In this document: one piece after another, positions 55,116 through 63,726 of the stretch | How positions within the stretch are numbered: position 1 is the stretch's first letter | Layout: the number at the start of each line of letters is the position of its first letter | From: Actinomadura macra NBRC 14102 | GTDB lineage: Bacteria; Actinomycetota; Actinomycetes; Streptosporangiales; Streptosporangiaceae | Direction: 5' to 3' | DNA: 64,000 nucleotides | Assembly: GCF_001552215.1 (NCBI RefSeq) | Contig: NZ_BCQT01000017.1 | Location: 248,001 to 312,000 of the forward strand | Notes under the pieces: generated by a model | The model's database searches: none | What the model was told of the DNA's origin: nothing | Seen by the model: the letters and a program-made list of their open reading frames with translations, nothing else | Position numbers and translations under genes: made by a program

Positions 55116-56906
55116 GTGCGCGAGTTCAGCGTCCCCGCGATGGTGGAGGTCCCCGACTCCGCCAATCTGACCGACGCGCCCTTCACCCGTGCCGCCGAGG
55201 AGCCCGGCACCATCGTCCTGCGCCGCCCGGGCGCCGGCGCCTGGAGCGCCGTCACCGCCGCCGAGTTCGCGGCCGAGGTGACCGGGGTGGCCAAGGGCAT
55301 GATGGCCGCCGGGGTCGAGCCCGGCGACCGCGTGGCGCTGCTGTCGCGGACCCGCTACGAGTGGACCGTGATCGACTACGCGATCTGGGCGGCGGGCGCG
55401 GTCGCGGTGCCGATCTACGAGACGTCCTCCGGCGAGCAGATCGAGTGGATCGCCGGCGACTCCGGCGCCAAGGCGGTGTTCGCCGAGACCGCGGCGCACG
55501 TCGCGGCGGTCGAGGAGGTCCGGGGCGCGCTGCCGGACCTCGTGCACGTCTGGGGGATCGACGCCGGCGGGCTCGATGAGGTCGTCCGGCTGGGCAGGGA
55601 CGTCCCGGACGACGCCGCGGCCGAGCGCCGCGCCGCCCGTGGCGCCGCCGACGTGGCCACCCTCATCTACACCTCCGGTACGACCGGGCGTCCCAAGGGC
55701 TGCGAGATCAGCCACGGCAACCTGGTGCGGACGGCGCGCAACGCCATCCAGGGCGCGATCTCCGAGGTCACGGTCGAGGGCAGCTCCACGCTGCTGTTCC
55801 TGCCGCTGGCGCACGTGTTCGCCCGGCTGATCGAGGTCGCCTGTGTCGAGGGCGGCATCGTGCTCGGGCACAGCGACGTCCCGAACCTGCTGCCCGACCT
55901 CGCGACGTTCCGTCCCACGTTCCTGCTGGCCGTGCCCCGTGTGTTCGAGAAGGTCTACAACGGGGCCGAGCAGAAGGCCGCGGCCGAGGGCAAGAGCAAG
56001 ATCTTCAAGGCGGCGTCCGACACCGCCATCGCCTACAGCCGCACGCTGGAGTCCGGCCGTCCCGGCCTCGGTCTGAAGATCCGGCACAGGGTCTTCGACG
56101 TGCTGGTGTACCGGAAGCTGCGCGCCGCGGTCGGCGGGCGGGTGCGGTACGCGGTGTCGGGCGGCGCCGCGCTGGGCGAGCGGCTGGGCCACTTCTTCCG
56201 CGGTGTCGGAATCACCATCCTGGAGGGCTACGGGCTCACCGAGACCACCGCGCCGGTCAGCGTCAACCGCCCCACCGCGATCAGGATCGGCACGGTGGGC
56301 CGGCCGATCCCGGGTGTGGACGTGCAGATCGCCGAGGACGGGGAGGTCCTCGTCCGCGGGATCAACGTGCTGCGCGGCTACTGGAACAACGACGCCGCCA
56401 CCAAGGAGTCCCTGGAGGACGGCTGGTTCCATACCGGCGACCTCGGCTCCCTGGACCCCGACGGCTTCCTGAGGATCACCGGCCGGAAGAAGGAGATCCT
56501 CGTCACCGCGGCGGGCAAGAACGTGGCGCCGGCGCCGCTGGAGGACAGGCTCCGCGCGCACCCGCTGGTCAGCCAGTGCCTGGTCGTCGGCGACGGCCGC
56601 AAGTTCATCAGCGCCCTGGTCACGCTGGACCAGGAGGCGCTCGGCCCCTGGAAGGACCGGCACGGCAAGCCCGCCACGATGACGGTGGAGGACCTGCGCC
56701 GCGATCCCGACCTCACGGCCGAGATCGACGCCGCGGTCGCCGCCGCGAACCGGTCGGTCAGCAACGCCGAGGCGATCAAGAAGTACACCGTGCTCGGCGT
56801 GGACTTCACCGAGGAGGCCGGGCACATGACCCCGAGCCTGAAGGTCAGGCGCAACGTGGTGATGAAGGACTTCGCCGACGAGATCGACGCCCTCTACGCC
56901 GGCTAG
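55116..56906 (+). CDS. fadD: Long-chain acyl-CoA synthetase (AMP-binding)
   Basis: It activates fatty acids to acyl-CoA through acyl-adenylates. The 596-residue protein has the P-loop YTSGTTGRPKG (185-195), the long-chain family hallmark PLAHVFARL, GYGLTETTAPV, DGWFHTGDLGSLDPDGFLRITGRKK (shown in part) and the catalytic Lys region LKVRRN. Closest in kind to mycobacterial FadD15-type enzymes. The GTG at 55116 is chosen because ACAGGAG lies six bases upstream. The upstream 240-base gap is otherwise empty. Confidence 0.94.
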   Translation: MREFSVPAMVEVPDSANLTDAPFTRAAEEPGTIVLRRPGAGAWSAVTAAEFAAEVTGVAKGMMAAGVEPGDRVALLSRTRYEWTVIDYAIWAAGAVAVPIYETSSGEQIEWIAGDSGAKAVFAETAAHVAAVEEVRGALPDLVHVWGIDAGGLDEVVRLGRDVPDDAAAERRAARGAADVATLIYTSGTTGRPKGCEISHGNLVRTARNAIQGAISEVTVEGSSTLLFLPLAHVFARLIEVACVEGGIVLGHSDVPNLLPDLATFRPTFLLAVPRVFEKVYNGAEQKAAAEGKSKIFKAASDTAIAYSRTLESGRPGLGLKIRHRVFDVLVYRKLRAAVGGRVRYAVSGGAALGERLGHFFRGVGITILEGYGLTETTAPVSVNRPTAIRIGTVGRPIPGVDVQIAEDGEVLVRGINVLRGYWNNDAATKESLEDGWFHTGDLGSLDPDGFLRITGRKKEILVTAAGKNVAPAPLEDRLRAHPLVSQCLVVGDGRKFISALVTLDQEALGPWKDRHGKPATMTVEDLRRDPDLTAEIDAAVAAANRSVSNAEAIKKYTVLGVDFTEEAGHMTPSLKVRRNVVMKDFADEIDALYAG

Positions 56907-57124
56907 CCGCGGGCGAGGCGGGCGACGGCGTCATCGATCGGCGTGTCGCCGGTGAGGAGGTCGAGGGTGCGGCGGCGGGCGTCGGAGGCGTCCAGCAGCG
57001 CGACGACGACGGCCGCCACGTCGTCGCGCGTGACCGCGCCTCGGCCGATCGGGGGCCCGGCCAGGGTGACCCGGCCGGTGCCGGGGTCGTCGGTGAGGCG
57101 GCCGGGCCGCAGGATGAGCCAGTC
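56903..57124 (-). pseudogene. C-terminal fragment of an SDR/NmrA-type NAD(P)-binding protein
   Basis: On the minus strand 74 codons read DWLILRPGRLTDDPGTG, then AVTRDDVAAVVVALLDA and finally LTGDTPIDDAVARLARG before a stop that overlaps the fadD stop. These are the typical C-terminal motifs of atypical short-chain dehydrogenases (YwnB/NmrA type). Going upstream the homology is lost within about 10 codons, there is no start or Rossmann motif, and the DUF1996 gene ends 100 bases away. It is therefore a 5'-truncated remnant. Confidence 0.7.
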
Positions 57125-57223
57125 AGGGGACCGCGGCCCGCTCCGCGAAGTCGCGCGGGCGCGGCCGGTGAGGGGCGCCGGGGGGACGTCCTCACCGGCC
57201 GCGGGCTCGGCGCGGGACGCGGC

Positions 57224-58486
57224 TCAGCAGCGGCGCCCGGAGTTGATGCAGTTGACGGCCTGCTGCATCAGGTTGCGCGACATCACGTTGATGAAGTCGG
57301 CGTGGTCGGTCACCGGGTTGTGGTTCTGCTCGGGGAAGCTGTCCAGCGCGAACGCCTGCGCCCGTGCCGGCACGTTGTAGGTCAGCGTCATCTGTAGCTG
57401 CGGGACGGGCCGCCGTCCCGGCTGGCACGCGCCGGTCCGCTCGTCGGCGAACAGGACGTGGTCCCGGTGGTTGGCGCTGTCGGAGTTGCGACCGTCCCAG
57501 CAGCTCGGGAACTCCAGCACCCGCGCCACCTGGCTGCCCTGCGGGCAGAGCGGGTACTTGTCGGTGAAGCCGCGGTTCAGGAAACCGGTGCACGACCACA
57601 CGGCCTTGGCGTTGGCCAGGCCGTTCGTCCCGGCCTTGGCGTCGCCCATCAGGACCCTCATGAAGGGGGGCATCGCGGTCACCTTGCTGCGGCTGTTGCC
57701 GTTGAACTGCAGCCGGACCGACGACGGCGTGACGACCGAACCGATGTTGCCGTCCGCCGCGCTCTGCCGCGCCGCCGCCGAGTTGTCCCGGCCCGCCCGG
57801 AGCCGGACCACCGGCCAGTAGTAGGTCGACTTGTCACCGTTCGTACAGGTCGTTCCTGACGCGGCGAGGCTCTCGTCGGTCGAGAACCCGTCGGTCGACT
57901 TGTTGCCCACGTAGTCGTGCGTGTGGTGCGCGCCGTTCTGGACGCCGGGAGCCACGATGACGTTGTCGGGGTTGCTGTGCTTCTGGCCCTCGTTCCGCCC
58001 GCAGCTGGACGTGAACGTGCCGCGCGACCCGCGCTGGCCCTGCGCCGCCTGCCCCGGCCGCGCCAGCGAAGGCGCCTTCCGGATGTCCACGAACAGGCTG
58101 CGCGCCAGACCCTGACCGCCGCCCTGCCCCGGCCCGGCCAGGTTCTGCGGGTTCTGGTTCTGCCCGTCGCCCCGCTGCTGCCCGTTTCCGTTCTGCCCGT
58201 CGTCGTTCTGCCCGTCTCCGGTCCGGCCGTCGTTCGGGCCCTGCCCGCCTCCGCCGGGATCTTGCTGACCGCCGTTCGGATACTGCGGACTGCTGCTGGG
58301 ATCGCCGGGTTCACCACCGCCGGGGTCGGCGCCTCCCTCACTCGGCGGATCGGTCGGATCGGCGGCGAGTGCGGCACGGTCGCCGCTGCGCGGGGCCGAG
58401 GCCCCGGCGGGCGACGTCTCCGCCGCCGACGCGATAAGGACGAGCGCCGGGATCATCACGGCGAACGCCTTTTTCCTTCTTCCCAT
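57224..58486 (-). CDS. Secreted DUF1996-domain protein
   Basis: The 420-residue protein has a signal peptide (about 1-30), a long Gly/Gln/Asn/Pro-rich linker (about 35-125) and a DUF1996 domain (about 150-415). The domain keeps the pattern VIVAPGVQNGAHHTHDYVGN, whose His cluster could bind metal, and SCWDGRNSDSANHRDHVLF. Paired cysteines suggest extracellular disulfides. The function of DUF1996 is unknown. It is last in the minus-strand cluster after the DUF4142 and redox genes. Confidence 0.88.
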   Translation of the reverse strand: MGRRKKAFAVMIPALVLIASAAETSPAGASAPRSGDRAALAADPTDPPSEGGADPGGGEPGDPSSSPQYPNGGQQDPGGGGQGPNDGRTGDGQNDDGQNGNGQQRGDGQNQNPQNLAGPGQGGGQGLARSLFVDIRKAPSLARPGQAAQGQRGSRGTFTSSCGRNEGQKHSNPDNVIVAPGVQNGAHHTHDYVGNKSTDGFSTDESLAASGTTCTNGDKSTYYWPVVRLRAGRDNSAAARQSAADGNIGSVVTPSSVRLQFNGNSRSKVTAMPPFMRVLMGDAKAGTNGLANAKAVWSCTGFLNRGFTDKYPLCPQGSQVARVLEFPSCWDGRNSDSANHRDHVLFADERTGACQPGRRPVPQLQMTLTYNVPARAQAFALDSFPEQNHNPVTDHADFINVMSRNLMQQAVNCINSGRRC

Positions 58487-58552
58487 GGAGAACTCCCTTG
58501 ATGCGGGGTGGGATGTTCGTCAGTGCTGCGTCAGTGCTGCTTTGGTGTGGCG

Positions 58553-59206
58553 TCAGTGCAGGGCCGATTTGTCTACCAGGCCCGTGCTCTCCAGCAGCGA
58601 CATATGGGTGTTGACGAATTTCATTCCACGTTCGGCGAATGCGCGAATCTCACTGTTCTCGGTGGACGCGCGCACCTTGGCGATGATGCTGAACACCTGC
58701 CCGTGTGCGGCGCGTAGTCGCAGGACCCAGGTACGGTCGTAATCCGCCCCGAACTTGGTCGACATCTCCCGCAGGTAGCTCTGCTGGGTGCCGTTCGGCT
58801 CGTTGGGCAGGATGACGCCGAGCCGCTGCGCGGTGACGCGGGTGTCGGCGTCCAACTGCATGTGCTGTTGCATGATCATGGAGCCGACCTCCTTCACCCT
58901 GGGGCTGGCGGCGCGCTGTTGTGCCTGCTGGCCTGCGGGCATCTCCCACAGGCCGGCCTGCCGGACCTTCACGAGCAGGCTCCGGTCGAGTGCCGTCAGC
59001 GGCCCCCAGCGCGTCTGCGTGGTGCCGCCGTTGCGCGCGCCGTCGACGGTCGCGCCGTCGGCGGGCGCGCTGCCGTACACCGGGCGGAGCACCACCACGA
59101 GAGCCGCCCCGACGGCGACCACCGCGGCCAGGGCGAGAACGGCACGGCCCTTGCGGCGTCGCTTGCGCGACCCCGCGAAACCGTAGCTGCCATATCTTTT
59201 CCTCAA
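58553..59206 (-). CDS. Membrane-anchored DUF4142-domain protein
   Basis: The 217-residue protein has a basic N-terminus, one membrane anchor (about 22-42) and an external all-helical DUF4142 (ferritin-like) domain: LTALDRSLLVKVRQAGLWE, SMIMQQHMQLD, and a second half with AAHGQVFSIIAKVRASTENS (shown in part). The domain's function is unknown. The start is a TTG with GGAGG nine bases upstream; the nearby ATG is out of frame. A 29-residue ORF upstream ends on this TTG (TTGA), hinting at coupling. Confidence 0.86.
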   Translation of the reverse strand: MRKRYGSYGFAGSRKRRRKGRAVLALAAVVAVGAALVVVLRPVYGSAPADGATVDGARNGGTTQTRWGPLTALDRSLLVKVRQAGLWEMPAGQQAQQRAASPRVKEVGSMIMQQHMQLDADTRVTAQRLGVILPNEPNGTQQSYLREMSTKFGADYDRTWVLRLRAAHGQVFSIIAKVRASTENSEIRAFAERGMKFVNTHMSLLESTGLVDKSALH

Positions 59207-59292
59207 CGGAAGCTCCCTCCTCTCGGAATCTCACCGGTCGGACCCGGCGCGGGTCGCCAGGAGGTACGCACCACGCGGGGTCGGGGGTTCAT
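59203..59292 (-). CDS. Possible 29-residue ORF upstream of the DUF4142 gene
   Basis: An ATG at 59292 opens a 29-codon basic ORF whose TGA overlaps the TTG start of the DUF4142 gene. It is preceded by a long A-rich tract on the minus strand (about 59298-59320), unusual in this GC-rich sequence, and by a TAATTT box. It may be a leader ORF or chance. Confidence 0.3.
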   Translation of the reverse strand: MNPRPRVVRTSWRPAPGPTGEIPRGGSFR

Positions 59293-59350
59293 CGGTGTTC
59301 GTTCTTTTTCTTGTTTTCTTCGCGCCCGGAAATTACGGCACAACGGTCTG

Positions 59351-60862
59351 TCAGGAACGGCGGGCCGGGCTGCCTGGAATACCTCCGGTGACGCGTAGCG
59401 CGAGGGCCGGGCACATGGCGACCGCCTTCTGCACATCGCGTTCCATCCAGGCCGGGATGTCGGTGCCCAGCACGACGGGGAAGCCGTAACGGTCGAGTTG
59501 GATCAGCTCAGGGACGAGGTAGGCGCACAGCCCGTGCCCGTCGCACCGGCTCCAGTCGATGGCGACCCGGCCCTCATCGCCGGTCGGGACGGGCAGCGGC
59601 AGCACCCCGAAGGTCGGTTGCCCGCACGTTGCCCCGTATTGGTGGACGTCGATGTCGGCGGCGAACGCCTCGACCGCCGAGAGGACGAACCTGGCAGTCC
59701 CGTCAGGATGGGTGCAGGCGCCCCGTCCCCTGCCGACGCCCGCGGCCCGCCGGACGTCCTCGACCGTCCCGGACCCGTCGGAGAGCGAGTTGAGCGAACG
59801 GACGACGTCGGGCAGACCGAGCCGGCACGGCCCGCACTGCCCCGCGGACTGTGCGGCGAGGTAGGACGCGATCCGCGTGACCTCGCCGAGGGGGCAGGTA
59901 CCGCGCGTGAGCGGCAGGATGATCCCGGCGCCGACCGTGCCGCCGACCCGCCGCATGCCGGCGCGCGACAACACGGCCTGCTGGACGGCGCCGGGGTCGA
60001 GCCACATCCCGTGGTAGCCGCCGACGAGCACACCCGGCGACGGCGGGACCTCACATCGCTCCAGCACGGCACGCAGGGGCGTGCCGAGCGGCGCCTCGAC
60101 GACCTTGGTCCCGCCGACGGTGAGCATCGTGGTCCCGGGCTCGTCCTCGGTGCCGGCCGAGGCGTACAGGTCGGGACCGAGGGAGACGAGAACGGCGAGC
60201 TGCGCGAACGTCTCGGTGTTGGACAGCAGCGTCGGAAAGCCGTCCACCCCGGAATCGGAGGCGCGGACCTTGACGCCCGGCGGGATCGGGACCTCTCCGT
60301 TGATCGCGCGGATCACCGAGCCGCTCTCCCCGGAGATGAACCGCTCGGTCAGCCTGACGACCCGGGCCGGCATCCGCCGCTCGCCTATCGCGGCCCGGAC
60401 GGAGCGGGCGGCCTCGTCGTCCTCGACGGCCACCACGATCCGCTGGGTGCCGAGCGCGGACGCGGCGATCTGCGCGCCGTCCAGTACCAGGTGCGGGGCG
60501 CGGCCGAGCAGGACCTTGTCCTTGGCACTGCCCGGCTCGCCCTCGGCGCCGTTCACCACGACGACCACGTCCTCGCTGGAACCGCGCTCGCCGCGCTTTT
60601 CTCCCGGGAGCATCGCCTCGTCGGAGCCTGGGTAGTTCACGCGGGCGGCGACGGCCATCAGCTTGCGCGCGAACGGGAAGCCGGCACCGCCGCGGCCCCG
60701 CAGGTCGACCTGCTCGGCCATCCGGACGATGTCGTCGAGGCCGGGCGCGCGCAGCTTGCCGTGCACGGCCATGTGCCGGTCGAGGTCGAGCCGGTCGAAC
60801 CGGTCGAAGCCGAGCGTCAGCCGGGGCCCGCCGATGTTGGTGACGGCGATGGCGGCGGTCAT
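59351..60862 (-). CDS. NuoF-like NADH-dehydrogenase domain fused to a ferredoxin
   Basis: The 503-residue protein aligns with the 51-kDa NADH-binding subunit of complex I: FMN/NADH site GRGGAGFPFARK, VVNGAEGEPGSAKDK, an SLBB-like region and the cluster region SAGQCGPCRLG with a later Cys in GRGACTHPDG. The first of the four N3-cluster cysteines is Ala. The last about 75 residues form a single-cluster ferredoxin (CDGHGLC, then a late CP). No other nuo genes are adjacent. Its ATG overlaps the stop of the haem membrane protein gene, so the two should act together in NADH-driven electron transfer. Confidence 0.88.
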   Translation of the reverse strand: MTAAIAVTNIGGPRLTLGFDRFDRLDLDRHMAVHGKLRAPGLDDIVRMAEQVDLRGRGGAGFPFARKLMAVAARVNYPGSDEAMLPGEKRGERGSSEDVVVVVNGAEGEPGSAKDKVLLGRAPHLVLDGAQIAASALGTQRIVVAVEDDEAARSVRAAIGERRMPARVVRLTERFISGESGSVIRAINGEVPIPPGVKVRASDSGVDGFPTLLSNTETFAQLAVLVSLGPDLYASAGTEDEPGTTMLTVGGTKVVEAPLGTPLRAVLERCEVPPSPGVLVGGYHGMWLDPGAVQQAVLSRAGMRRVGGTVGAGIILPLTRGTCPLGEVTRIASYLAAQSAGQCGPCRLGLPDVVRSLNSLSDGSGTVEDVRRAAGVGRGRGACTHPDGTARFVLSAVEAFAADIDVHQYGATCGQPTFGVLPLPVPTGDEGRVAIDWSRCDGHGLCAYLVPELIQLDRYGFPVVLGTDIPAWMERDVQKAVAMCPALALRVTGGIPGSPARRS

Positions 60863-61701
60863 CGGAACACCTCGGTGTCACCGCCGCGGCCGCCGCGCGG
60901 CACGCGCATCCCGCGGGGATCGGCGACGGTGGCGCGGGAGTTCCCGCGATCCCCGTCGCGTACGGCGGCGCGCTCGCCCGCCAGTGCGCGCTCGCGGGCG
61001 CGTTCGGCGGCCATGCCCCGCTCCCGCGCGACGGTGCGCTCGCCGACGTCGTCGCCGACGCGCCGGACGTCCCGCGGCTTGACCACGACGATCAGCCGGG
61101 TGAGCAGCGCGAGGGCGACACCCCCGACGCTCATCACGTAGCTGAGCACGACCCAGTTCGCGGCGACCCGCCCGGCGGTGAGGCCGTGGGTGATCGCGAG
61201 CGGCCAGGAGATGTAGGAGACGGCGTGCATCATCCGCCACATCCACGGGTGCCCGCGGAACGCGAACCGCGCGCGCATCATGCCGGTGATCACGATGAGG
61301 ACCATCAGCTCGAACGCGAGCGTGCCGAGCCCGACCGGGCCGACGCCGGGGACGACGATCTGCTGCGGGGTGGCGAGCCCGCCGAGGACCTTCACCGCGA
61401 TGTGCGCGACGACCATCGCCATGGCGAGCACGGCGGACGCGCGGTGCACGCCCTGGGCCCAGACGCGGTGCCGGATGCCGAGGATGAGCCGGTCGGTGGC
61501 CAGCAGCCCGCTCATCACGGCGCCGGTCATCGCGAGCAGGGTGAAGACGCCCGCGTAGAAGGAGAGGAAGTACTGCACGTTGTTCGCGACGACGGCGCCC
61601 GGCGGGGTCGCCGCCCCGACCAGGACCAGCACCGCGCCGACGAGTACCGTGCGCAGCGCCCAGGTAGGCACCACAGGATCATCACTGTTGCGTGTTCGCA
61701 C
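60859..61701 (-). CDS. Ferric-reductase-like transmembrane (haem) protein
   Basis: The 280-residue protein has six or seven membrane segments with paired histidines that fit b-type haem ligation: GVHRASAVLAMAMVVAH in one helix, and MMHAVSYISWPLAITHG in another. It lacks FAD/NAD domains, which the adjacent NuoF-like protein could supply. The C-terminus is an Arg/Glu-rich tail. The GTG at 61701 has GAGGAG eight bases upstream and overlaps the previous gene by 20 bases. Likely role: moving electrons across the membrane to an external acceptor (inferred). Confidence 0.85.
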   Translation of the reverse strand: MRTRNSDDPVVPTWALRTVLVGAVLVLVGAATPPGAVVANNVQYFLSFYAGVFTLLAMTGAVMSGLLATDRLILGIRHRVWAQGVHRASAVLAMAMVVAHIAVKVLGGLATPQQIVVPGVGPVGLGTLAFELMVLIVITGMMRARFAFRGHPWMWRMMHAVSYISWPLAITHGLTAGRVAANWVVLSYVMSVGGVALALLTRLIVVVKPRDVRRVGDDVGERTVARERGMAAERARERALAGERAAVRDGDRGNSRATVADPRGMRVPRGGRGGDTEVFR

Positions 61702-63274
61702 CGCTGAGACTCCTCTTCTGTAGCGCGGGGCGCGCCGTGGCGCCCCCCGGGTCGTCGCCGTCCCCCGGCTCGGGGCCGGGGTCGGGCGGTGAGGGCGGGA
61801 CGTCTGCCCCCGGGACCGGGCCGAGGTTGGCCAGCTGGCCGCCGGGAAGTACTTGGAGCTCGCCGCGTTCGGCGTAGCCGAGAAGGGGCTTGGCCCGTTC
61901 CCGGAAGGTCCAGCCGCCGAGCAGCGCCCCGTCGAGAGGGACGCGCTCGGCGCCCCTGCGCAGGTCGAACTCGACCTCGGGACGCGCCGCCGGCGCCCCG
62001 CCGCAGGGCCGGTCGGAGCCGGTCCGGCCGAGCGGGTCACCGCGCTGGACGATGCTGCCGTCGCGCAGCTCGGGCACCGACCGCACCCGGTAGTAGGTGG
62101 TGGCGAGGCCGCTACCGTGGATCACCATGACCAGCGCGCGGCCGTCCTGGTCACCGCAGAACCGGTAGAGCCGGCCGGCACCAGAGGACAGGACCCGGCC
62201 GTCCCCGCCCCAGAAGGCGAGGGAGCCCAGCGGGCGGACGGACGTGCCGCCGTCACCGGTGCCCATCGACCAGGTGGTGCCGGACTTCCACGGCAGCATC
62301 AGCGCGTCGCCCTTCTTGCCGCTGTGGGCCTGCGCCGTGGCCTGCGCGGCGGTGAGTGCGCCGTAGCGCCGCAGCGCGCGGCCCTCGTCCGCCGACATGA
62401 CGGTCGCGGGCAGGCCCGACAGCAGACCGGCGAAGCGGTCACCACCCGACAGCGCGACCTGCCACCGGTCCTGCCGCCACCGCGCCGCGAAGAACGCGAC
62501 CTCGGGATTGGCGCCGCTGGTGTCGGGCACCGGGATCGCCGTCGTGCCGAACGCCCAGGTCTTGTCGGGACTCGTCCGGGCGACCTCGACCATCGGGGGT
62601 CGGGTCGGTGCGGCGCCGTAGGTCTGCCGGGCGGCCGCGCCGCGCTCGGCCAGCGTCAGCTTCCGTACCTGCGCGGAGAGCGCCGGGACGTCCGGGCCCG
62701 CCGGGGCACGGCCCGGGGCGCCGGACGGGCCCGGCTGTTGCCGGGGGGCGTCGCGCCGGCCGGGGGTGGTGCGCTCCTTGCGGTTCTTGGCGGGCTGCTC
62801 GGCACCGACCGGCCCGGACGCGCCGATGGTCCCGCCTTCCAGCAGGGCTCGTTCGGCGATGCCGAGCAGCGCCAGGCCGACGACGCAGGACAGCGCGATG
62901 GCACCGACGCTCAGCCGGTCGGTTGGCCTACGCCCACCGCGGGGGTGCGTGCGCGGGCGTGCGCGAGGACCGGGTGGCCGTCCCGCCGACCGGGCCGACG
63001 AGCGGCGCCGCGCCTGCGGGCGCGGCTGGGAGCGGCGCCGGCCGGCGCCGCTCGAAGGCTCGCGCCTGCGGCGTGGCTTGGGTCGCGGGGACCGTTGCCC
63101 GTTCTCGGTCCAGCCGGACTGCTCCGCCCACCAGGACCCTTCGGGCCACTGGGGTTCCTCGGCCCGGTGCCCTCGCGGGGGCTCCGGGCTCGACGAGGGG
63201 CGCGCGGGCGTCTCCGCCCACGCTGAAGCATGCGGATAGCTCCGGGACGCATGCCGGGTCTCGCGTCGCGCCAT
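61682..63274 (-). CDS. Membrane-anchored protein with degenerate M23-like domain
   Basis: The 530-residue protein has a cytoplasmic Arg/Pro/Ser-rich region (1-115), one membrane segment (about 123-141, VGAIALSCVVGLALLGIA), an external linker, a middle domain of about 150 residues, and a C-terminal lysostaphin-like beta domain (VMVIHGSGLATTYYRV, GDPLGRTGS). Where active M23 peptidases have a His-x-His zinc motif it reads PEVEFDL, so it is probably not catalytic and may act as a wall-binding or activator protein. AGGAG lies five bases before the ATG at 63274. Confidence 0.75.
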   Translation of the reverse strand: MARRETRHASRSYPHASAWAETPARPSSSPEPPRGHRAEEPQWPEGSWWAEQSGWTENGQRSPRPKPRRRREPSSGAGRRRSQPRPQARRRSSARSAGRPPGPRARPRTHPRGGRRPTDRLSVGAIALSCVVGLALLGIAERALLEGGTIGASGPVGAEQPAKNRKERTTPGRRDAPRQQPGPSGAPGRAPAGPDVPALSAQVRKLTLAERGAAARQTYGAAPTRPPMVEVARTSPDKTWAFGTTAIPVPDTSGANPEVAFFAARWRQDRWQVALSGGDRFAGLLSGLPATVMSADEGRALRRYGALTAAQATAQAHSGKKGDALMLPWKSGTTWSMGTGDGGTSVRPLGSLAFWGGDGRVLSSGAGRLYRFCGDQDGRALVMVIHGSGLATTYYRVRSVPELRDGSIVQRGDPLGRTGSDRPCGGAPAARPEVEFDLRRGAERVPLDGALLGGWTFRERAKPLLGYAERGELQVLPGGQLANLGPVPGADVPPSPPDPGPEPGDGDDPGGATARPALQKRSLSGANTQQ

Positions 63275-63280
63275 GCCCAC

Positions 63281-63600
63281 TCCTGTGGAGGAGGTGGAGG
63301 GCTCGGCGAACGCCGGTTGGCTCCGTACCCACCGGGCGGGAAGCCTGGCGGGTTGTTCCGCTGAGACATCGGGATCACGGCTCTGGGAACCCGCTCCGCT
63401 CCCACCGCTCTCCCACGGGCCCTGAGGGGACCCGCTCGATCACCCGGGAGCATACGCCCCGGAGGCCGTTCAGATACGCGATGCCCGAAAATCGTTTCAG
63501 TCGATACTCGCGGCCTGGCCGCTCTCCACATCTGTACGCGTGGACGCCACGGCATGTTCACGCGTCCGTTTCGCGCGTTGAGACGCCCGTAATCCCGGGC
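63281..63600. other. Intergenic region upstream of the M23-like gene
   Basis: No gene or convincing structured RNA is seen between the M23-like gene start and the tandem repeat region. It should hold the promoter of the minus-strand redox/envelope cluster, but I cannot pick one out with confidence. Confidence 0.4.
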
Positions 63601-63602
63601 CG

Positions 63603-63726
63603 CACCTCGCTAGCCGCACCTTCTGGCCACACCTTGCTAGCCGGGCGCCCCTGGTCAGCGCCCCTGGTCACGCGTGCCAGCCAGGCACTACTAACCAGGC
63701 GCTGCTAGCCAGGCGCTGCTAGCCAG
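63603..63726. repeat. Clustered short tandem repeats at the 3' end of a penicillin-binding protein gene
   Basis: Three kinds of units adjoin: about three imperfect copies of RCACCTYGCTAGCC (63603-63643), two perfect copies of GCGCCCCTGGTCA (63645-63657 and 63658-63670), and three copies of a 14-base unit CCAGGCGCTGCTAG (63681-63722, first copy diverged). The last unit contains the stop codon of the penicillin-binding protein gene. Confidence 0.8.
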
